Source: a virus. Taken from it: 63,596 bases of DNA. A model generated the notes under the pieces. The model saw only the letters and a list, made by a program, of their open reading frames with translations. It had not been told where the DNA came from and did no database searches. Within the stretch, counting starts at the first letter, position 1. Every line of letters begins with the position of its first letter. The DNA lies in the IMG/VR virus record IMGVR_UViG_3300005098_000067, positions 1 to 63,596 of that record; one strand, 5' to 3'. The translations under genes and the position numbers were made by a program. Below, one piece after another: positions 47,593 through 56,419 of this stretch.

Positions 47593-49697
47593 CACCGAAA
47601 CCTCAGGAAGCAATAGCAACCCGGGTGATAGGCAGGACCGAAGTAGCCGGGTACTACCTCGGCACTTAACGGCACCCAGCCGGCCGCCTCCGCTCTGATG
47701 CAGACTCCAGAAGGGCAGGGGCGACCGTAATCCGCCCGAACTGATGACTTCTCGACCATACCTGCATCCTCGGCGGCAGTGAGCTGACCTTGGGCCCATA
47801 GAGCTGTATTCTCAGTGACCCCTATCCTCTTGGCGCGGGCTTCCCCGAAAAGAGGAATCAGAGCGTCTTCCAAATCTGACCAGGCCAGAGTGCCATCTGC
47901 AAGCCGGGCGCGAACCTTGCCCAACTTGGAGCGAGTCACGCGGACTATGGACTCGTCCCCATCCAACTTGACCAGAGCAAACGCCTGCTGCTCGGCCAGC
48001 AGGCGAATCCGATCGTTGATCCGCTCGAACGAGAAGTCTAACCCTGTGGAGCTCGCACCCTGGCCCGCTGTCAACTGGTAGGGACCTAATACTTGCTCGC
48101 GGATGGAATCCCCCCAGTCCTCCCAGTAGGAATCCTCATCAAGACTGTCAGGGTCATCCTCGAGGCGGGCAAGCACATCCCTCTTCCACCGAGCCAGAAT
48201 AGCCGTGAACAGTGCTGTCAACGTCTCCCAATCCTTGCGCATCAGGCTGATCATGGCCTCTATGCCTGCTCGCTCGCGGGCTGTCTTCAGCACGGGTAGG
48301 GCGGAGCTGTTCAGGTCCCAATAGCGACGGTGGCGAATCAGTACCCCTTCGGGATACCGCATTGTCCCCACGTCGCAACCCCACAGCTCACGCAATACAT
48401 CCGTCGCCAACCGTTCGGGCGGGGTGACGTAGCGCTGTGGGATTACCTGCTGCTCGGCCAGCATTTCCCGGATTTCCTCCCGCTCGAAGAGGCGCTCTCC
48501 CTTAGCATCCGGAGCCCACAGTTCCTTGGCATTCCTGATCCGTAGGGCGCGGATCTCCTCAACCAGCTTGTCCTGCTCGTCGTCAGGCGTGTCAAACCGC
48601 CAGTAGAATCCCTTGGGCAGCTGGCGATTCACCCAACGCTCCCAAGAGACCATGAACTCGGCCGGGCCTTTGCCCAGAGCCTTCCGATGTTGCAAGGACG
48701 CCTGGGCCTTGGTCGCCCCGTGCGCCTCGATCTGATAGAATTCAGCCACGTCCTCCCCGGCGTCCAGGGCAAGGGTCTTCATGAACCGCTGCATGAACGC
48801 CGCATCGTCAAATCCTTCCCACACCGAGCGAAAGGACGTCCAGGAGACCTCAGCTTTTTGACCATACGTGTTACTGACCAGCCACAACACCCCAGGGAAG
48901 ACCAGCGAGCCTGCCTCCTGCCGCTTTAGATCGAACTCCAGCAAAGCATTCTCCAGCTGGGGCTTCGTCAAGCCCGTGACGCTGGCAATCCCTGAAGGCG
49001 GCAGATTTCCCAACCGCTCCTCTTTGAACTCCAACTCCTCGGCTGCCAGGGCTGCCTCCCTGAGAACCCGGCTCATGAAACAAAAGCCCAGCATCCGCCG
49101 CCACTGGTCGGCGCTGGGCATAGAGCAAATCCGCACAAACTGGCCCCGCTTGAGCCCCTTCCAACGTCCGTCAGCATCCATGAACAAAAGGTCGAATATT
49201 TCTGTCCCCACGCGTACAGGGCCAGGGACGCAGGTTCGCGCCTGCATCCACCAGATCTTTTGCAGCGGGCCGTCTGGTTGCCATTCCCGAGCTGTCTCGA
49301 TGATGAACCCCTCGTCAGTGCTCAGGTAGTCGATGTAGCCGGGGCGAATGAAGTCCGTCCAGCCGTCCAGGTCGGCCCCGGCGAATATCTCATACTGGCG
49401 CTCCAGCTGCTTGACCGGGCCCGAAATGGACCAACCCAATGCTGCCACACGCGAGACCATGCTGAACATGACCCCCGACAGGCGCGAGTCGGCTCTCCAG
49501 ACAGCCTCCAGGAAGGCAGGGCGGGTTATGGGCGTCCCCCAGGGCGGAGCGGCGTCGTGGGCCGTGCGCAGCCAGTCCGCGTAGGAGGCCATGATCCAGC
49601 CGCCCTGGGCCAATATCTCGGGCCTCTCGATCCGCGCCTGGACGCTTCTCGGCGAATCTCCCTTGGCATCCGTGATAGCTACCAATTCATCCAGCAT
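47592..49697 (-). CDS. portal protein with C-terminal MuF-like domain
   Basis: A 701-residue protein. The first ~470 residues form a portal of the DUF935/Mu-like type (DWLRTAHDAAPPWGTPITRP, SRVAALGWSISG, GWTDFIRPGYIDYLSTDEGF, EGFDDAAFMQRFMKTLALDA). The rest has RWKRDVLARLEDDPDS and a MuF-type ending with cysteine/histidine pairs (CPSGVC, HPGCYC). MuF domains are inner-capsid proteins. The start overlaps the sulfotransferase stop and has GGGGAGG. Confidence 0.85.
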   Translation of the reverse strand: MLDELVAITDAKGDSPRSVQARIERPEILAQGGWIMASYADWLRTAHDAAPPWGTPITRPAFLEAVWRADSRLSGVMFSMVSRVAALGWSISGPVKQLERQYEIFAGADLDGWTDFIRPGYIDYLSTDEGFIIETAREWQPDGPLQKIWWMQARTCVPGPVRVGTEIFDLLFMDADGRWKGLKRGQFVRICSMPSADQWRRMLGFCFMSRVLREAALAAEELEFKEERLGNLPPSGIASVTGLTKPQLENALLEFDLKRQEAGSLVFPGVLWLVSNTYGQKAEVSWTSFRSVWEGFDDAAFMQRFMKTLALDAGEDVAEFYQIEAHGATKAQASLQHRKALGKGPAEFMVSWERWVNRQLPKGFYWRFDTPDDEQDKLVEEIRALRIRNAKELWAPDAKGERLFEREEIREMLAEQQVIPQRYVTPPERLATDVLRELWGCDVGTMRYPEGVLIRHRRYWDLNSSALPVLKTARERAGIEAMISLMRKDWETLTALFTAILARWKRDVLARLEDDPDSLDEDSYWEDWGDSIREQVLGPYQLTAGQGASSTGLDFSFERINDRIRLLAEQQAFALVKLDGDESIVRVTRSKLGKVRARLADGTLAWSDLEDALIPLFGEARAKRIGVTENTALWAQGQLTAAEDAGMVEKSSVRADYGRPCPSGVCIRAEAAGWVPLSAEVVPGYFGPAYHPGCYCFLRFR

Positions 49698-50466
49698 CGC
49701 CGACCTCCCCTGTCCTAGCGGTCAAATAATCTGACTCATCCTGTAGCCAATCTGGATTGCCGCTAACTCGCACCGCCCGCTCCAAGACATCGTAGTTCTC
49801 GACAATGAGCGACAACGGGTACAAGTTCTGCCGCCGCAGTGGGCTGGTCATGGGGCTGTCCTGGACGCCCAGAAATTCACAGATGCGGCGATTTGTCTCC
49901 GGTGGCAAAGCTGAGGCTTCCATCGCTTCCGCGCCCACGATCTGCGCATAGGTCAGCTCCAAGACCGGGAGCCCGGTGCCCGCAAGCCTCTCCCGCATCC
50001 TCCCTATCTGGCGCTCCAGCTTCCTGGCCTGCTTGAGGACATTTTCTGGATCAACCGTTATCCTGGTCAACGGCCCGACCTCGAACGAGTGCTCCTGGCG
50101 AGAGGGCAAATCCCCCCGCCTGGCCCTGGTGTGCAGGATGGCCGAGATCGCCGTACGTAGGAGATTGCCTCTGGTCAGGTGGATGACCTTGGCCTGACGG
50201 TTCGTTAGATAGTTCAAAACTGGATCGGTGACCTGCTTGTACGTGACCTTGCACATGGCTACTGAGTAGCCCCATTGGCCATGGACGATCTGAAGTATCT
50301 GAACCGGGGACAGCTTGGCTTTGCGGAAGGCGGAGCGCATCTCGAGGGGCTCCGAACGAGGGCAGAAAACCTGAGGATGCGTGGATAAACAGTGCGCCAG
50401 GAACGTGGAACCGGAACGCACGTGCGCTATCAGAATGGCCGGCCTGGTTTCGAGCCACGACTTCAT
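49687..50466 (-). CDS. PAPS-dependent sulfotransferase
   Basis: A 259-residue sulfotransferase-fold protein. The 5'-phosphosulfate-binding motif VRSGSTFLAHCL is at residues ~16-27, and the 3'-phosphate-binding RGNLLRTAISAIL is at ~103-115, with a later YAQIVG and YDVLERAV. It probably transfers sulfate from PAPS to a sugar or protein; Stf0 or heparan-type relatives are the nearest. The gene lies between terminase and portal. AGGAGCTTGCA precedes the ATG. Confidence 0.8.
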   Translation of the reverse strand: MKSWLETRPAILIAHVRSGSTFLAHCLSTHPQVFCPRSEPLEMRSAFRKAKLSPVQILQIVHGQWGYSVAMCKVTYKQVTDPVLNYLTNRQAKVIHLTRGNLLRTAISAILHTRARRGDLPSRQEHSFEVGPLTRITVDPENVLKQARKLERQIGRMRERLAGTGLPVLELTYAQIVGAEAMEASALPPETNRRICEFLGVQDSPMTSPLRRQNLYPLSLIVENYDVLERAVRVSGNPDWLQDESDYLTARTGEVGDAG

Positions 50467-50558
50467 TGCAAGCTCCTATGTGACTCAGTGCAATACTAGC
50501 CTACATTATAACAGAAGACAGGCGATCTGTCAATCACTCCACAAATCTTATCCGTCGC

Positions 50559-51095
50559 TCAGAACCTCCTGCACTTTACCCGCTTGCACCCTAACTCAAC
50601 TTGACGCGGGCCGAACCCTGCACGCGCCTCCTTGTCGAGCCACAACGGATGGTCGGCCAGAGAAGCGTACTCAATCTCGAAGGCATTGGGGATCAACGCT
50701 CTCTGATGCGAGGCCCAAAAGTCGTACTTGACCTGGGCAATGCAGCCCTCCGTGAGACCGTAACCGGCCAGTTCACGCTGCATCCTGCGCCCTGTCCAAC
50801 CTATCCGCTGCTGTGACTCCAGAATCTCGGCCAGGGGGCGACGCATGAGCACTACGGCCACTTCCGGCCCCGCAAGCTCGTGAATCCAGCGGCAAAGGCC
50901 CGGGCACTGCAAGACAAACTCGCTCTCCTCGGCAAGCAACCTCCGAGCCGCGTCTAGCGAGCGAACACTCACGACCTCCTCCGGCAAGAACCTGTACCCC
51001 AGGTCATGGGCAATCATCATCGCGCAAATGGTCGTCCCTGACCGCTGAGGACCGGTGACCAAAATCTGACCGAACCTGGACAACTGGGCGAACAT
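50559..51095 (-). CDS. second sulfotransferase-fold protein
   Basis: A 178-residue protein from ATG 51095 (GGTGGAGG upstream). LVTGPQRSGTTICAMMIAHD is a clear phosphosulfate-binding loop, and VVLMRRPLAEILESQQRIGW the following strand-helix. It is shorter than the neighbour, so the acceptor side is reduced. The P-loop could also fit a kinase, but the RSGTT signature favours a sulfotransferase. Confidence 0.7.
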   Translation of the reverse strand: MFAQLSRFGQILVTGPQRSGTTICAMMIAHDLGYRFLPEEVVSVRSLDAARRLLAEESEFVLQCPGLCRWIHELAGPEVAVVLMRRPLAEILESQQRIGWTGRRMQRELAGYGLTEGCIAQVKYDFWASHQRALIPNAFEIEYASLADHPLWLDKEARAGFGPRQVELGCKRVKCRRF

Positions 51096-51596
51096 CAACC
51101 TCCACCTAACGCCCCAAGGGGCAGGATTTTGAGAAAAATAGACCGAGTCGGGGGACGGGATACCTGGTATTCTGAGACCGCCAATATTTTTTTCTGACTT
51201 AGGGTAGGGATAATAAGAATTATGCGAACCATGACCGGCCTGGGCGCATGTTAATGTAAGTTAGCGATGTTTAGCGTATAAGCGTTAAATGCGCTAGTGG
51301 GGCAGGAAAATAGGAAGCCCTCTAGCCTTATGAGAGGCGGAACACTCCGCGTCCCTTTGCTCCGCCTCGTCTCCCCAAACCTTCTAGGGCTCTCCTGGCC
51401 CTAGAGCGGGTTTCAGTAGGGCAGGGAAGGGGATAGGGAAGCGGGAAGGGCGATTGGCAGCTGTGATGCTGCGAAGAGTTTGCTCGCCCTAGCTCCTCGG
51501 CCTGTATTGTGGGCCTATGAGCTATGGTCTTGTCCTTGTTGCCGGGTAAGCCTACCATACCTTCCTCGCCGGTCTGGTTACCCTCGCGTTCTTACT
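51096..51596. other. 500-bp non-coding gap after terminase gene
   Basis: Between the terminase stop and the second sulfotransferase. Near the right-hand edge are several GC-rich and AT-rich tracts, a GCCCC/GGGGC stem just before the sulfotransferase ribosome site, and TTAGCG/AGCG repeats (~51260-51290). I see no good promoter or gene; a 76-codon frame at 51328-51558 is low-complexity and was not accepted. Confidence 0.4.
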
Positions 51597-53054
51597 CTAG
51601 ACGACCAATGCCCCCCCGGCTTGTATGCCCCCAAATCGGGCGGCCTCGGCGAGGACGTGTTCAGCGGCATCCGAGAAGTCGTTGAGCTTCTTCACCTCTA
51701 ATCCCTTTGTGTTTCTGTGGAGTGCTTTGAACTGTTGGGCGACCGTGGGGCAGGCCTCGCGGTCTATCTGGAGCAGGGGGCCTTTGTCGGGGTCAATGAG
51801 CCTCCGTACCAGCCTATGGCGTTCTTCACGCCGCATGACCCGCAGGGGGACGACCACCAGGCCTGCCTCGGCGAACGCGGCAAGGGATGAGGGCTGATCT
51901 GGCGGGCAGAAGAAGGGCGTATCCCAGCCGTACTTGTCGGCCAGCGATACTGCTATCTCCAGTTCCCTGGATGGGGTGCAGAAGCGCTCTCCCCGTTCCT
52001 CAATGAGCCAATAGCGGCCCCCTGGGAGCTCAGCAGCGACGACGAAGACGAGCGGGTGATCGAACCCCCAGTCCACTCCTACGCCCTGGGGAGTACGGCG
52101 CAGCTTGGCTACCTCAGGAGCTAGGCGGGAGGCGTGCACCTCGACGGAGAAGCGAGGGAAGATGAGCATTTCGCGCTCCGGGGCGGCCAGGAGTTTCTGT
52201 ACCAGGAAGGTCTCCGCGTCCGAGGATAAGTACTCGTCTATGGCATCGACGCGTCTTACCCAGCCGTCCGCTCTAATGCACCGCCCGCCGCAGAGTGGCT
52301 CTTTCTTGTTCGTTCGCGGGTTCGTCCAGACGAAGAGCGGGCACTTCTCCCGGAGGCAGGTCTCACAGCGCTGCATGGTCTCCCAAAGGCACCATCGGTA
52401 GGTCTTGTACCCCCGCGCCCTTGCTATGGGGAGCAACTCTTGCATGAGCCCGTAGGCTGTGTACCGAGTGCTTATAGCCGCGCGTTGGGGCGGGTTGGCT
52501 TTCGAGCCCGAAAGCATGAGCTGGGCCGTCTCGAAGTTCTGGAACGACCAGAGGTCTATCTCGTCCATGATCAGCCTGTTACAGCGAATGGCCGTGACCC
52601 CTGTAGGCGTGTGACCTGAAAGGGCGCGAACCCAGGACCCGTTCTTCCAGGTGATGCTCCCGGCCACGTTCCGCGCAATGTCGGCAGCTAAAGCTGGCTC
52701 TTTGAGCATGTCGACCAGGTAGCCGTGCCCCCATTCCCCCTGGCTGCCTATGGCCCCATAGTGCGCTGTGCCTGAACCTGGATAGAACTTCGAGGCGAGC
52801 AGGTTCAGGATGGCCAGGTTTCGGGTCTTGCCTGCACCACGAGCGGCCAGGACCAGGGCTCTCTGAACCTTGCGGAAGAACATGTCCGAGACGAACGTGA
52901 AGGGGGCTTGGTGGTCTGGACAGACGGCTACACGGGGAATCTTGAAGCCGAGGACGGCATGGATCCAGGCGTGGAGCGCTTCGGGCGTCTTGGGGCGACG
53001 GCCGGAGACTACCAGGAGCTGCCAAAGGTTGCTGAGGAGGCTTTCGTCGGTCAT
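51597..53054 (-). CDS. terminase large subunit
   Basis: A 485-residue packaging motor/nuclease. Walker A LAARGAGKTRN (69-79), Walker B RLIMDEIDLW (160-169), a coupling region, and nuclease carboxylates GVDWGFDHPLVF and NDFSDAAEHVLAEA. A cysteine cluster (CETCLREKCP; LCGGRC) lies between the ATPase and nuclease domains, which is unusual. The start overlaps the DpdA stop (ATGA). Confidence 0.95.
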   Translation of the reverse strand: MTDESLLSNLWQLLVVSGRRPKTPEALHAWIHAVLGFKIPRVAVCPDHQAPFTFVSDMFFRKVQRALVLAARGAGKTRNLAILNLLASKFYPGSGTAHYGAIGSQGEWGHGYLVDMLKEPALAADIARNVAGSITWKNGSWVRALSGHTPTGVTAIRCNRLIMDEIDLWSFQNFETAQLMLSGSKANPPQRAAISTRYTAYGLMQELLPIARARGYKTYRWCLWETMQRCETCLREKCPLFVWTNPRTNKKEPLCGGRCIRADGWVRRVDAIDEYLSSDAETFLVQKLLAAPEREMLIFPRFSVEVHASRLAPEVAKLRRTPQGVGVDWGFDHPLVFVVAAELPGGRYWLIEERGERFCTPSRELEIAVSLADKYGWDTPFFCPPDQPSSLAAFAEAGLVVVPLRVMRREERHRLVRRLIDPDKGPLLQIDREACPTVAQQFKALHRNTKGLEVKKLNDFSDAAEHVLAEAARFGGIQAGGALVV

Positions 53055-54646
53055 TTGTCGTCGTTGGGTGGGCGGAGCAATTCAGGGGCCAAATCCCGAA
53101 TGCCAGCGATCTGCTCCAGCAAGCGTGTGAACTGCTCCTCCTCCATGCCTGCAACGATGACATTCAGGGTTCTAGCGTCTACCTTCGTCCCGGTCTCCAG
53201 CTTGCCCAGCAACCGGCCCAGGAGCGCAATGTCTCCTGAAAGCTGAGCTGAGAGACCGGATGCCTCTTTGGTCAGAGCCCCTCCCAGGGCCACCGACTCG
53301 ATGAGCAACTGGCGAGACAGCCGCGCTGAGTCCATCTGAACTTTTGCCCACATGAAGTTCAACAGGCCCTCGAAGTTGCGACTGCCTAGCATATCGCCTA
53401 GGGCCGCAAATTCATTATCAAACGCGCAAGCTGCCCCCTCTTCATACCTGGGGCATTTGCCCATCAGGGCGCAATCGTCACAGCGCAGCCGAGGCACCCG
53501 AGCCGTGTCCTGACCGGCTCGAAGAGCGTAAACATTGCCCTTCTGCGCCTCGGAGATGGCTGCCTTGTGCTCCGGGGAGAGTGTCACTTGCCGGGGAGGC
53601 TTGTTGCCGCCCCGACCTAACCCGTGCCTTTTACACGCCCCTTCTGTCTCCGGTGACCCACAGGTGCAGATTTCATTTTCATTCACCACGGGCAAGAGCT
53701 CTGGCGGGGGCTGATTCCAATAGTCGAGCTTGCGACGGCGCTGGACCTCCGTCAAATAGGTCTCAAAGTAGGCCCACACCCTGGCATTGACAAAATCTAC
53801 CGCGCGTGCGTCGTCTTCGAGGTAGGGCGTGACCAGCTCCTCAGGGACGGGCAAACCCTTGGCTTCTAGGTCACGGAGCACTTTCTCCCGTCTATGCCTC
53901 CTCTCCCGCAGGTCCCCGGTCTCAAAGTGCCCAATCCCTCGCGCCGGGTCCAGGAAATACGTCGAGCCGTACATCGACCCGGCCTTCCAGGACGTGGAAT
54001 CGACCGAGAAGAACCCCGGCACCTTGTATAGCACCTCCAAAGCTGTCGTGGCAAAGGAGTGCAACTTCGCCCCGTGCTTCCTGCACCTTCCCAAAATCCG
54101 CATCTGGCCGTTCACGCCGGCGAGAATCCCGGTTGAGCCCGCTCCCTGGGTGGCCACATACGGGAACTCCGAGGCCCACTCCTCCCAAACCTGCCAGCAC
54201 CGCCCTCCCACCTGCACGTCCTGGCTGGTATGAAAAACAGGAACGTACTTCTCACGGGGGAATCCGGCCTTGAGCGCCTGCTCACGCCAGGACAAGACCG
54301 TGGGCAAGCCCACGATGCTGTCGATGTCTAGCTCCACAAACGCATCGGCATACTCGTGGAACTCCAGAAGAAACTCCAGGTAGTCGGCCCAGAAGTCCTC
54401 CGGCTTGCCTACGGAGGTCTTGCGCTGCTTGGTGGCAATGAAGCCCGCCTCCGAGAAAAACGAGTGAGCCCCTGAGTCGATCATGACAAACTCGAAGTTC
54501 TTTCGCAGCTGTTCCAGGCGCTCCCGTTTCTTGGCTGGCGATAGTTTGCGCAGGATGACGAAGGACGTCAAGACTGACTTGGCCCCTGCCCGGGCCAGCA
54601 GTTCAATGTCCTTCGCCCTATCCGCCCCTGCCAAACAGAGATGCAT
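53051..54646 (-). CDS. DpdA-like deazaguanine DNA transglycosylase fused to a cysteine-rich (terminase-small-like) tail
   Basis: A 531-residue protein. The first ~310 residues follow phage DpdA (TGT-like TIM barrel): MHLCLAGADRA start, FVMIDSGAHSFFSE (Asp57), ELDIDSIVGLP, KYVPVFHTSQD, KLHSFATTALE and FFSVDSTSWKAGS (Asp216). TGT enzymes use two Asp residues for base exchange. The last ~200 residues have C327/C329, then a C389, C392, C398, C407 cluster, LSPEHKAAISEAQKGNVYAL and a helical end, resembling proteins beside terminase genes. I chose ATG 54646, after the upstream stop, because GGGAG precedes it. Confidence 0.7.
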   Translation of the reverse strand: MHLCLAGADRAKDIELLARAGAKSVLTSFVILRKLSPAKKRERLEQLRKNFEFVMIDSGAHSFFSEAGFIATKQRKTSVGKPEDFWADYLEFLLEFHEYADAFVELDIDSIVGLPTVLSWREQALKAGFPREKYVPVFHTSQDVQVGGRCWQVWEEWASEFPYVATQGAGSTGILAGVNGQMRILGRCRKHGAKLHSFATTALEVLYKVPGFFSVDSTSWKAGSMYGSTYFLDPARGIGHFETGDLRERRHRREKVLRDLEAKGLPVPEELVTPYLEDDARAVDFVNARVWAYFETYLTEVQRRRKLDYWNQPPPELLPVVNENEICTCGSPETEGACKRHGLGRGGNKPPRQVTLSPEHKAAISEAQKGNVYALRAGQDTARVPRLRCDDCALMGKCPRYEEGAACAFDNEFAALGDMLGSRNFEGLLNFMWAKVQMDSARLSRQLLIESVALGGALTKEASGLSAQLSGDIALLGRLLGKLETGTKVDARTLNVIVAGMEEEQFTRLLEQIAGIRDLAPELLRPPNDDK

Positions 54647-54648
54647 TA

Positions 54649-55407
54649 TCAATCTCCCAAACGCGAACGCCGCTCCTGACGCACGTCGAGCCAACCGTCC
54701 ACAAACAGGCTGTGCACCGAGAAAGCCGACCACTCCGAACTCGGTCGAGCGTGCACCATGTGCAATACCTCGGCAGCTGGCACTACCGCCTTCGGGCCGG
54801 GCATGTCCAACGTCGAAACGGTGTCGAAGTCCACGGGCACAGCCTTCCAAGCCCCGCGCAGATCCGAGGCCCAACACAGAAACGTCCCTGAAACGAACGG
54901 CACCTCGAAGGGCGGCGTTCCTTCGAGATAGCGGTAGTGATCCGGGGCGGGGCCGCTGCGCCCCTCCTCGAGGGTCACCCGCCGCTGGCCCGTGAAGTCG
55001 GGGAACCCACGGTCAAATAGCTCGATCTTGACCGGGCTGGCCACACGATATGACTCCATAGCTGCTACGAGCTTTTCCACAGCTCCCGGCAGGAACAGGC
55101 AGTCATCGTCCGAAAACAGAACCAGCCCGTCAAGGGCGAGAGCGTCCGTGGCCTCCTTGACCGGCAGGCCATTATTATCATTCCATTCCTGCCGGTGGTA
55201 GAGGAACGTCCAGCCACAGAACTCGGTGGCCGCCTCGACCAAGCCCCGGAATGCAGGCGTGGCGAGGACAGGCTGCGAGCCGTTGTCCCACAGGTCAAAG
55301 ACTGTCCCCCTGGGCAGCTGGAACAAGAGGCTGGAAACCGTCAAGGCGGCCATCTCCGGCCGACCCCCGGTAAGCATCAGGAGCGTGAACTTAGTCCCAG
55401 TATTCAT
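54649..55407 (-). CDS. GT2-like glycosyltransferase
   Basis: A 252-residue GT-A protein. LLMLTGGRPEMAALTVSSLL opens it, LVLFSDDDCLFLPGAVEKLV contains the metal motif (DDDC), and EVPFVSGTFLCWASDLRG follows. Donor and acceptor unknown. It overlaps the upstream GT2 and is followed by DpdA. Confidence 0.75.
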   Translation of the reverse strand: MNTGTKFTLLMLTGGRPEMAALTVSSLLFQLPRGTVFDLWDNGSQPVLATPAFRGLVEAATEFCGWTFLYHRQEWNDNNGLPVKEATDALALDGLVLFSDDDCLFLPGAVEKLVAAMESYRVASPVKIELFDRGFPDFTGQRRVTLEEGRSGPAPDHYRYLEGTPPFEVPFVSGTFLCWASDLRGAWKAVPVDFDTVSTLDMPGPKAVVPAAEVLHMVHARPSSEWSAFSVHSLFVDGWLDVRQERRSRLGD

Positions 55408-56419
55408 CGGCGCTACCCCTCACTAACTGGCTGGCTTGTGCCCCGAACTCGGCTAGCGGCCCGGGCAGGGCTTGCAACGCATCGGCGTATCCCTCTATCC
55501 GATCGCCAAACCCAACTGCCAGCGCAATGCCCAACGCGCCAGCACTGTAATGCTCCCGCCAAGGATCTATCTGTTCTCTGAACCGCTTGAAAAACCCGTC
55601 ATCGAGGCTTTGCGCTTGGAGCAGGTGCGCAATGGCTAATTCCGGTGCCCCCCCGGCTAATTCCAAGAGCCCGCCCCAGACGAGGGCGAAGACCCGCGCC
55701 TTGGTGGCCAACGGCTCTGGCTGCTTTTCCGCTAACCTCAGCATTGCTCGCGTGAGCTTGCGCCGAATGGAAATCTCTGGAAAGCCATCTGGCGCCCTGT
55801 AGACCATCAAGGGCTCGTCTATGTACGTCACCGCGAAGAATCTGGTGAACCGAGCGGCGAAATCCCGGTCTTCCGTCCCGGCTATCGATGGATCGAAGCC
55901 GCCCATGGCCAGAAATGCCTCGCGCCGAACTAGCCAAGACGAGGGGCATAGGAGCAAGTTGCCGAGGCAACAGTCCTCCCAGATTTCCCCCGGAGCATAG
56001 GCAACCGCCTTGACCCCTTGCACATCTTCTTCCTCACGAGAGCCTGAGACCCTTGCTCCCCATATGTCCTCCTTGCCTCCCGCCTTGGGGACTGTTGCCG
56101 CCGTGTAAACCAAGTCCGCGCCCGTGTGAAGGGCAACCCGCAGCTGCTTGGCTAGCTTGCCGGGCAGCCACAAGTCGTCTGCGTCCAAAAACGCTATCCA
56201 GTCCCCGCGAGCCGCGTCAACCCCCACGTTACGGGCCACGGCCTGCCCTTGATTGGGCTGCCGAAGGACTGTCGCCCACGTTCCCGGTGCCAGAGTGACC
56301 GGTGGGACTGACCCATCGTCCACGACTATGACCTCTGACACCTCCGGCTGCTCCCAGGCTGAGGCAATTGCCTCCTCGACCCTGGGATCATTGTACACCG
56401 GAATGACAACGCTGATCAT
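55391..56419 (-). CDS. GT2-family glycosyltransferase
   Basis: A 342-residue protein. VVIPVYNDPRVEEAIASAWE, VIVVDDGSVPP, GQAVARNVGVDAARGDWIAF and LDADDLWLPGKL (DxD) give a standard GT2 catalytic domain; the C-terminal ~120 residues are helical. The start overlaps the upstream stop. Substrate unknown. Confidence 0.9.
   Translation of the reverse strand: MISVVIPVYNDPRVEEAIASAWEQPEVSEVIVVDDGSVPPVTLAPGTWATVLRQPNQGQAVARNVGVDAARGDWIAFLDADDLWLPGKLAKQLRVALHTGADLVYTAATVPKAGGKEDIWGARVSGSREEEDVQGVKAVAYAPGEIWEDCCLGNLLLCPSSWLVRREAFLAMGGFDPSIAGTEDRDFAARFTRFFAVTYIDEPLMVYRAPDGFPEISIRRKLTRAMLRLAEKQPEPLATKARVFALVWGGLLELAGGAPELAIAHLLQAQSLDDGFFKRFREQIDPWREHYSAGALGIALAVGFGDRIEGYADALQALPGPLAEFGAQASQLVRGSADEYWD

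Noticed and set aside
51328-51558. 76-codon minus-strand frame in the gap after the terminase gene
   Set aside because: Low-complexity Ser/Pro/Arg-rich product, no good ribosome site, no coding pattern.
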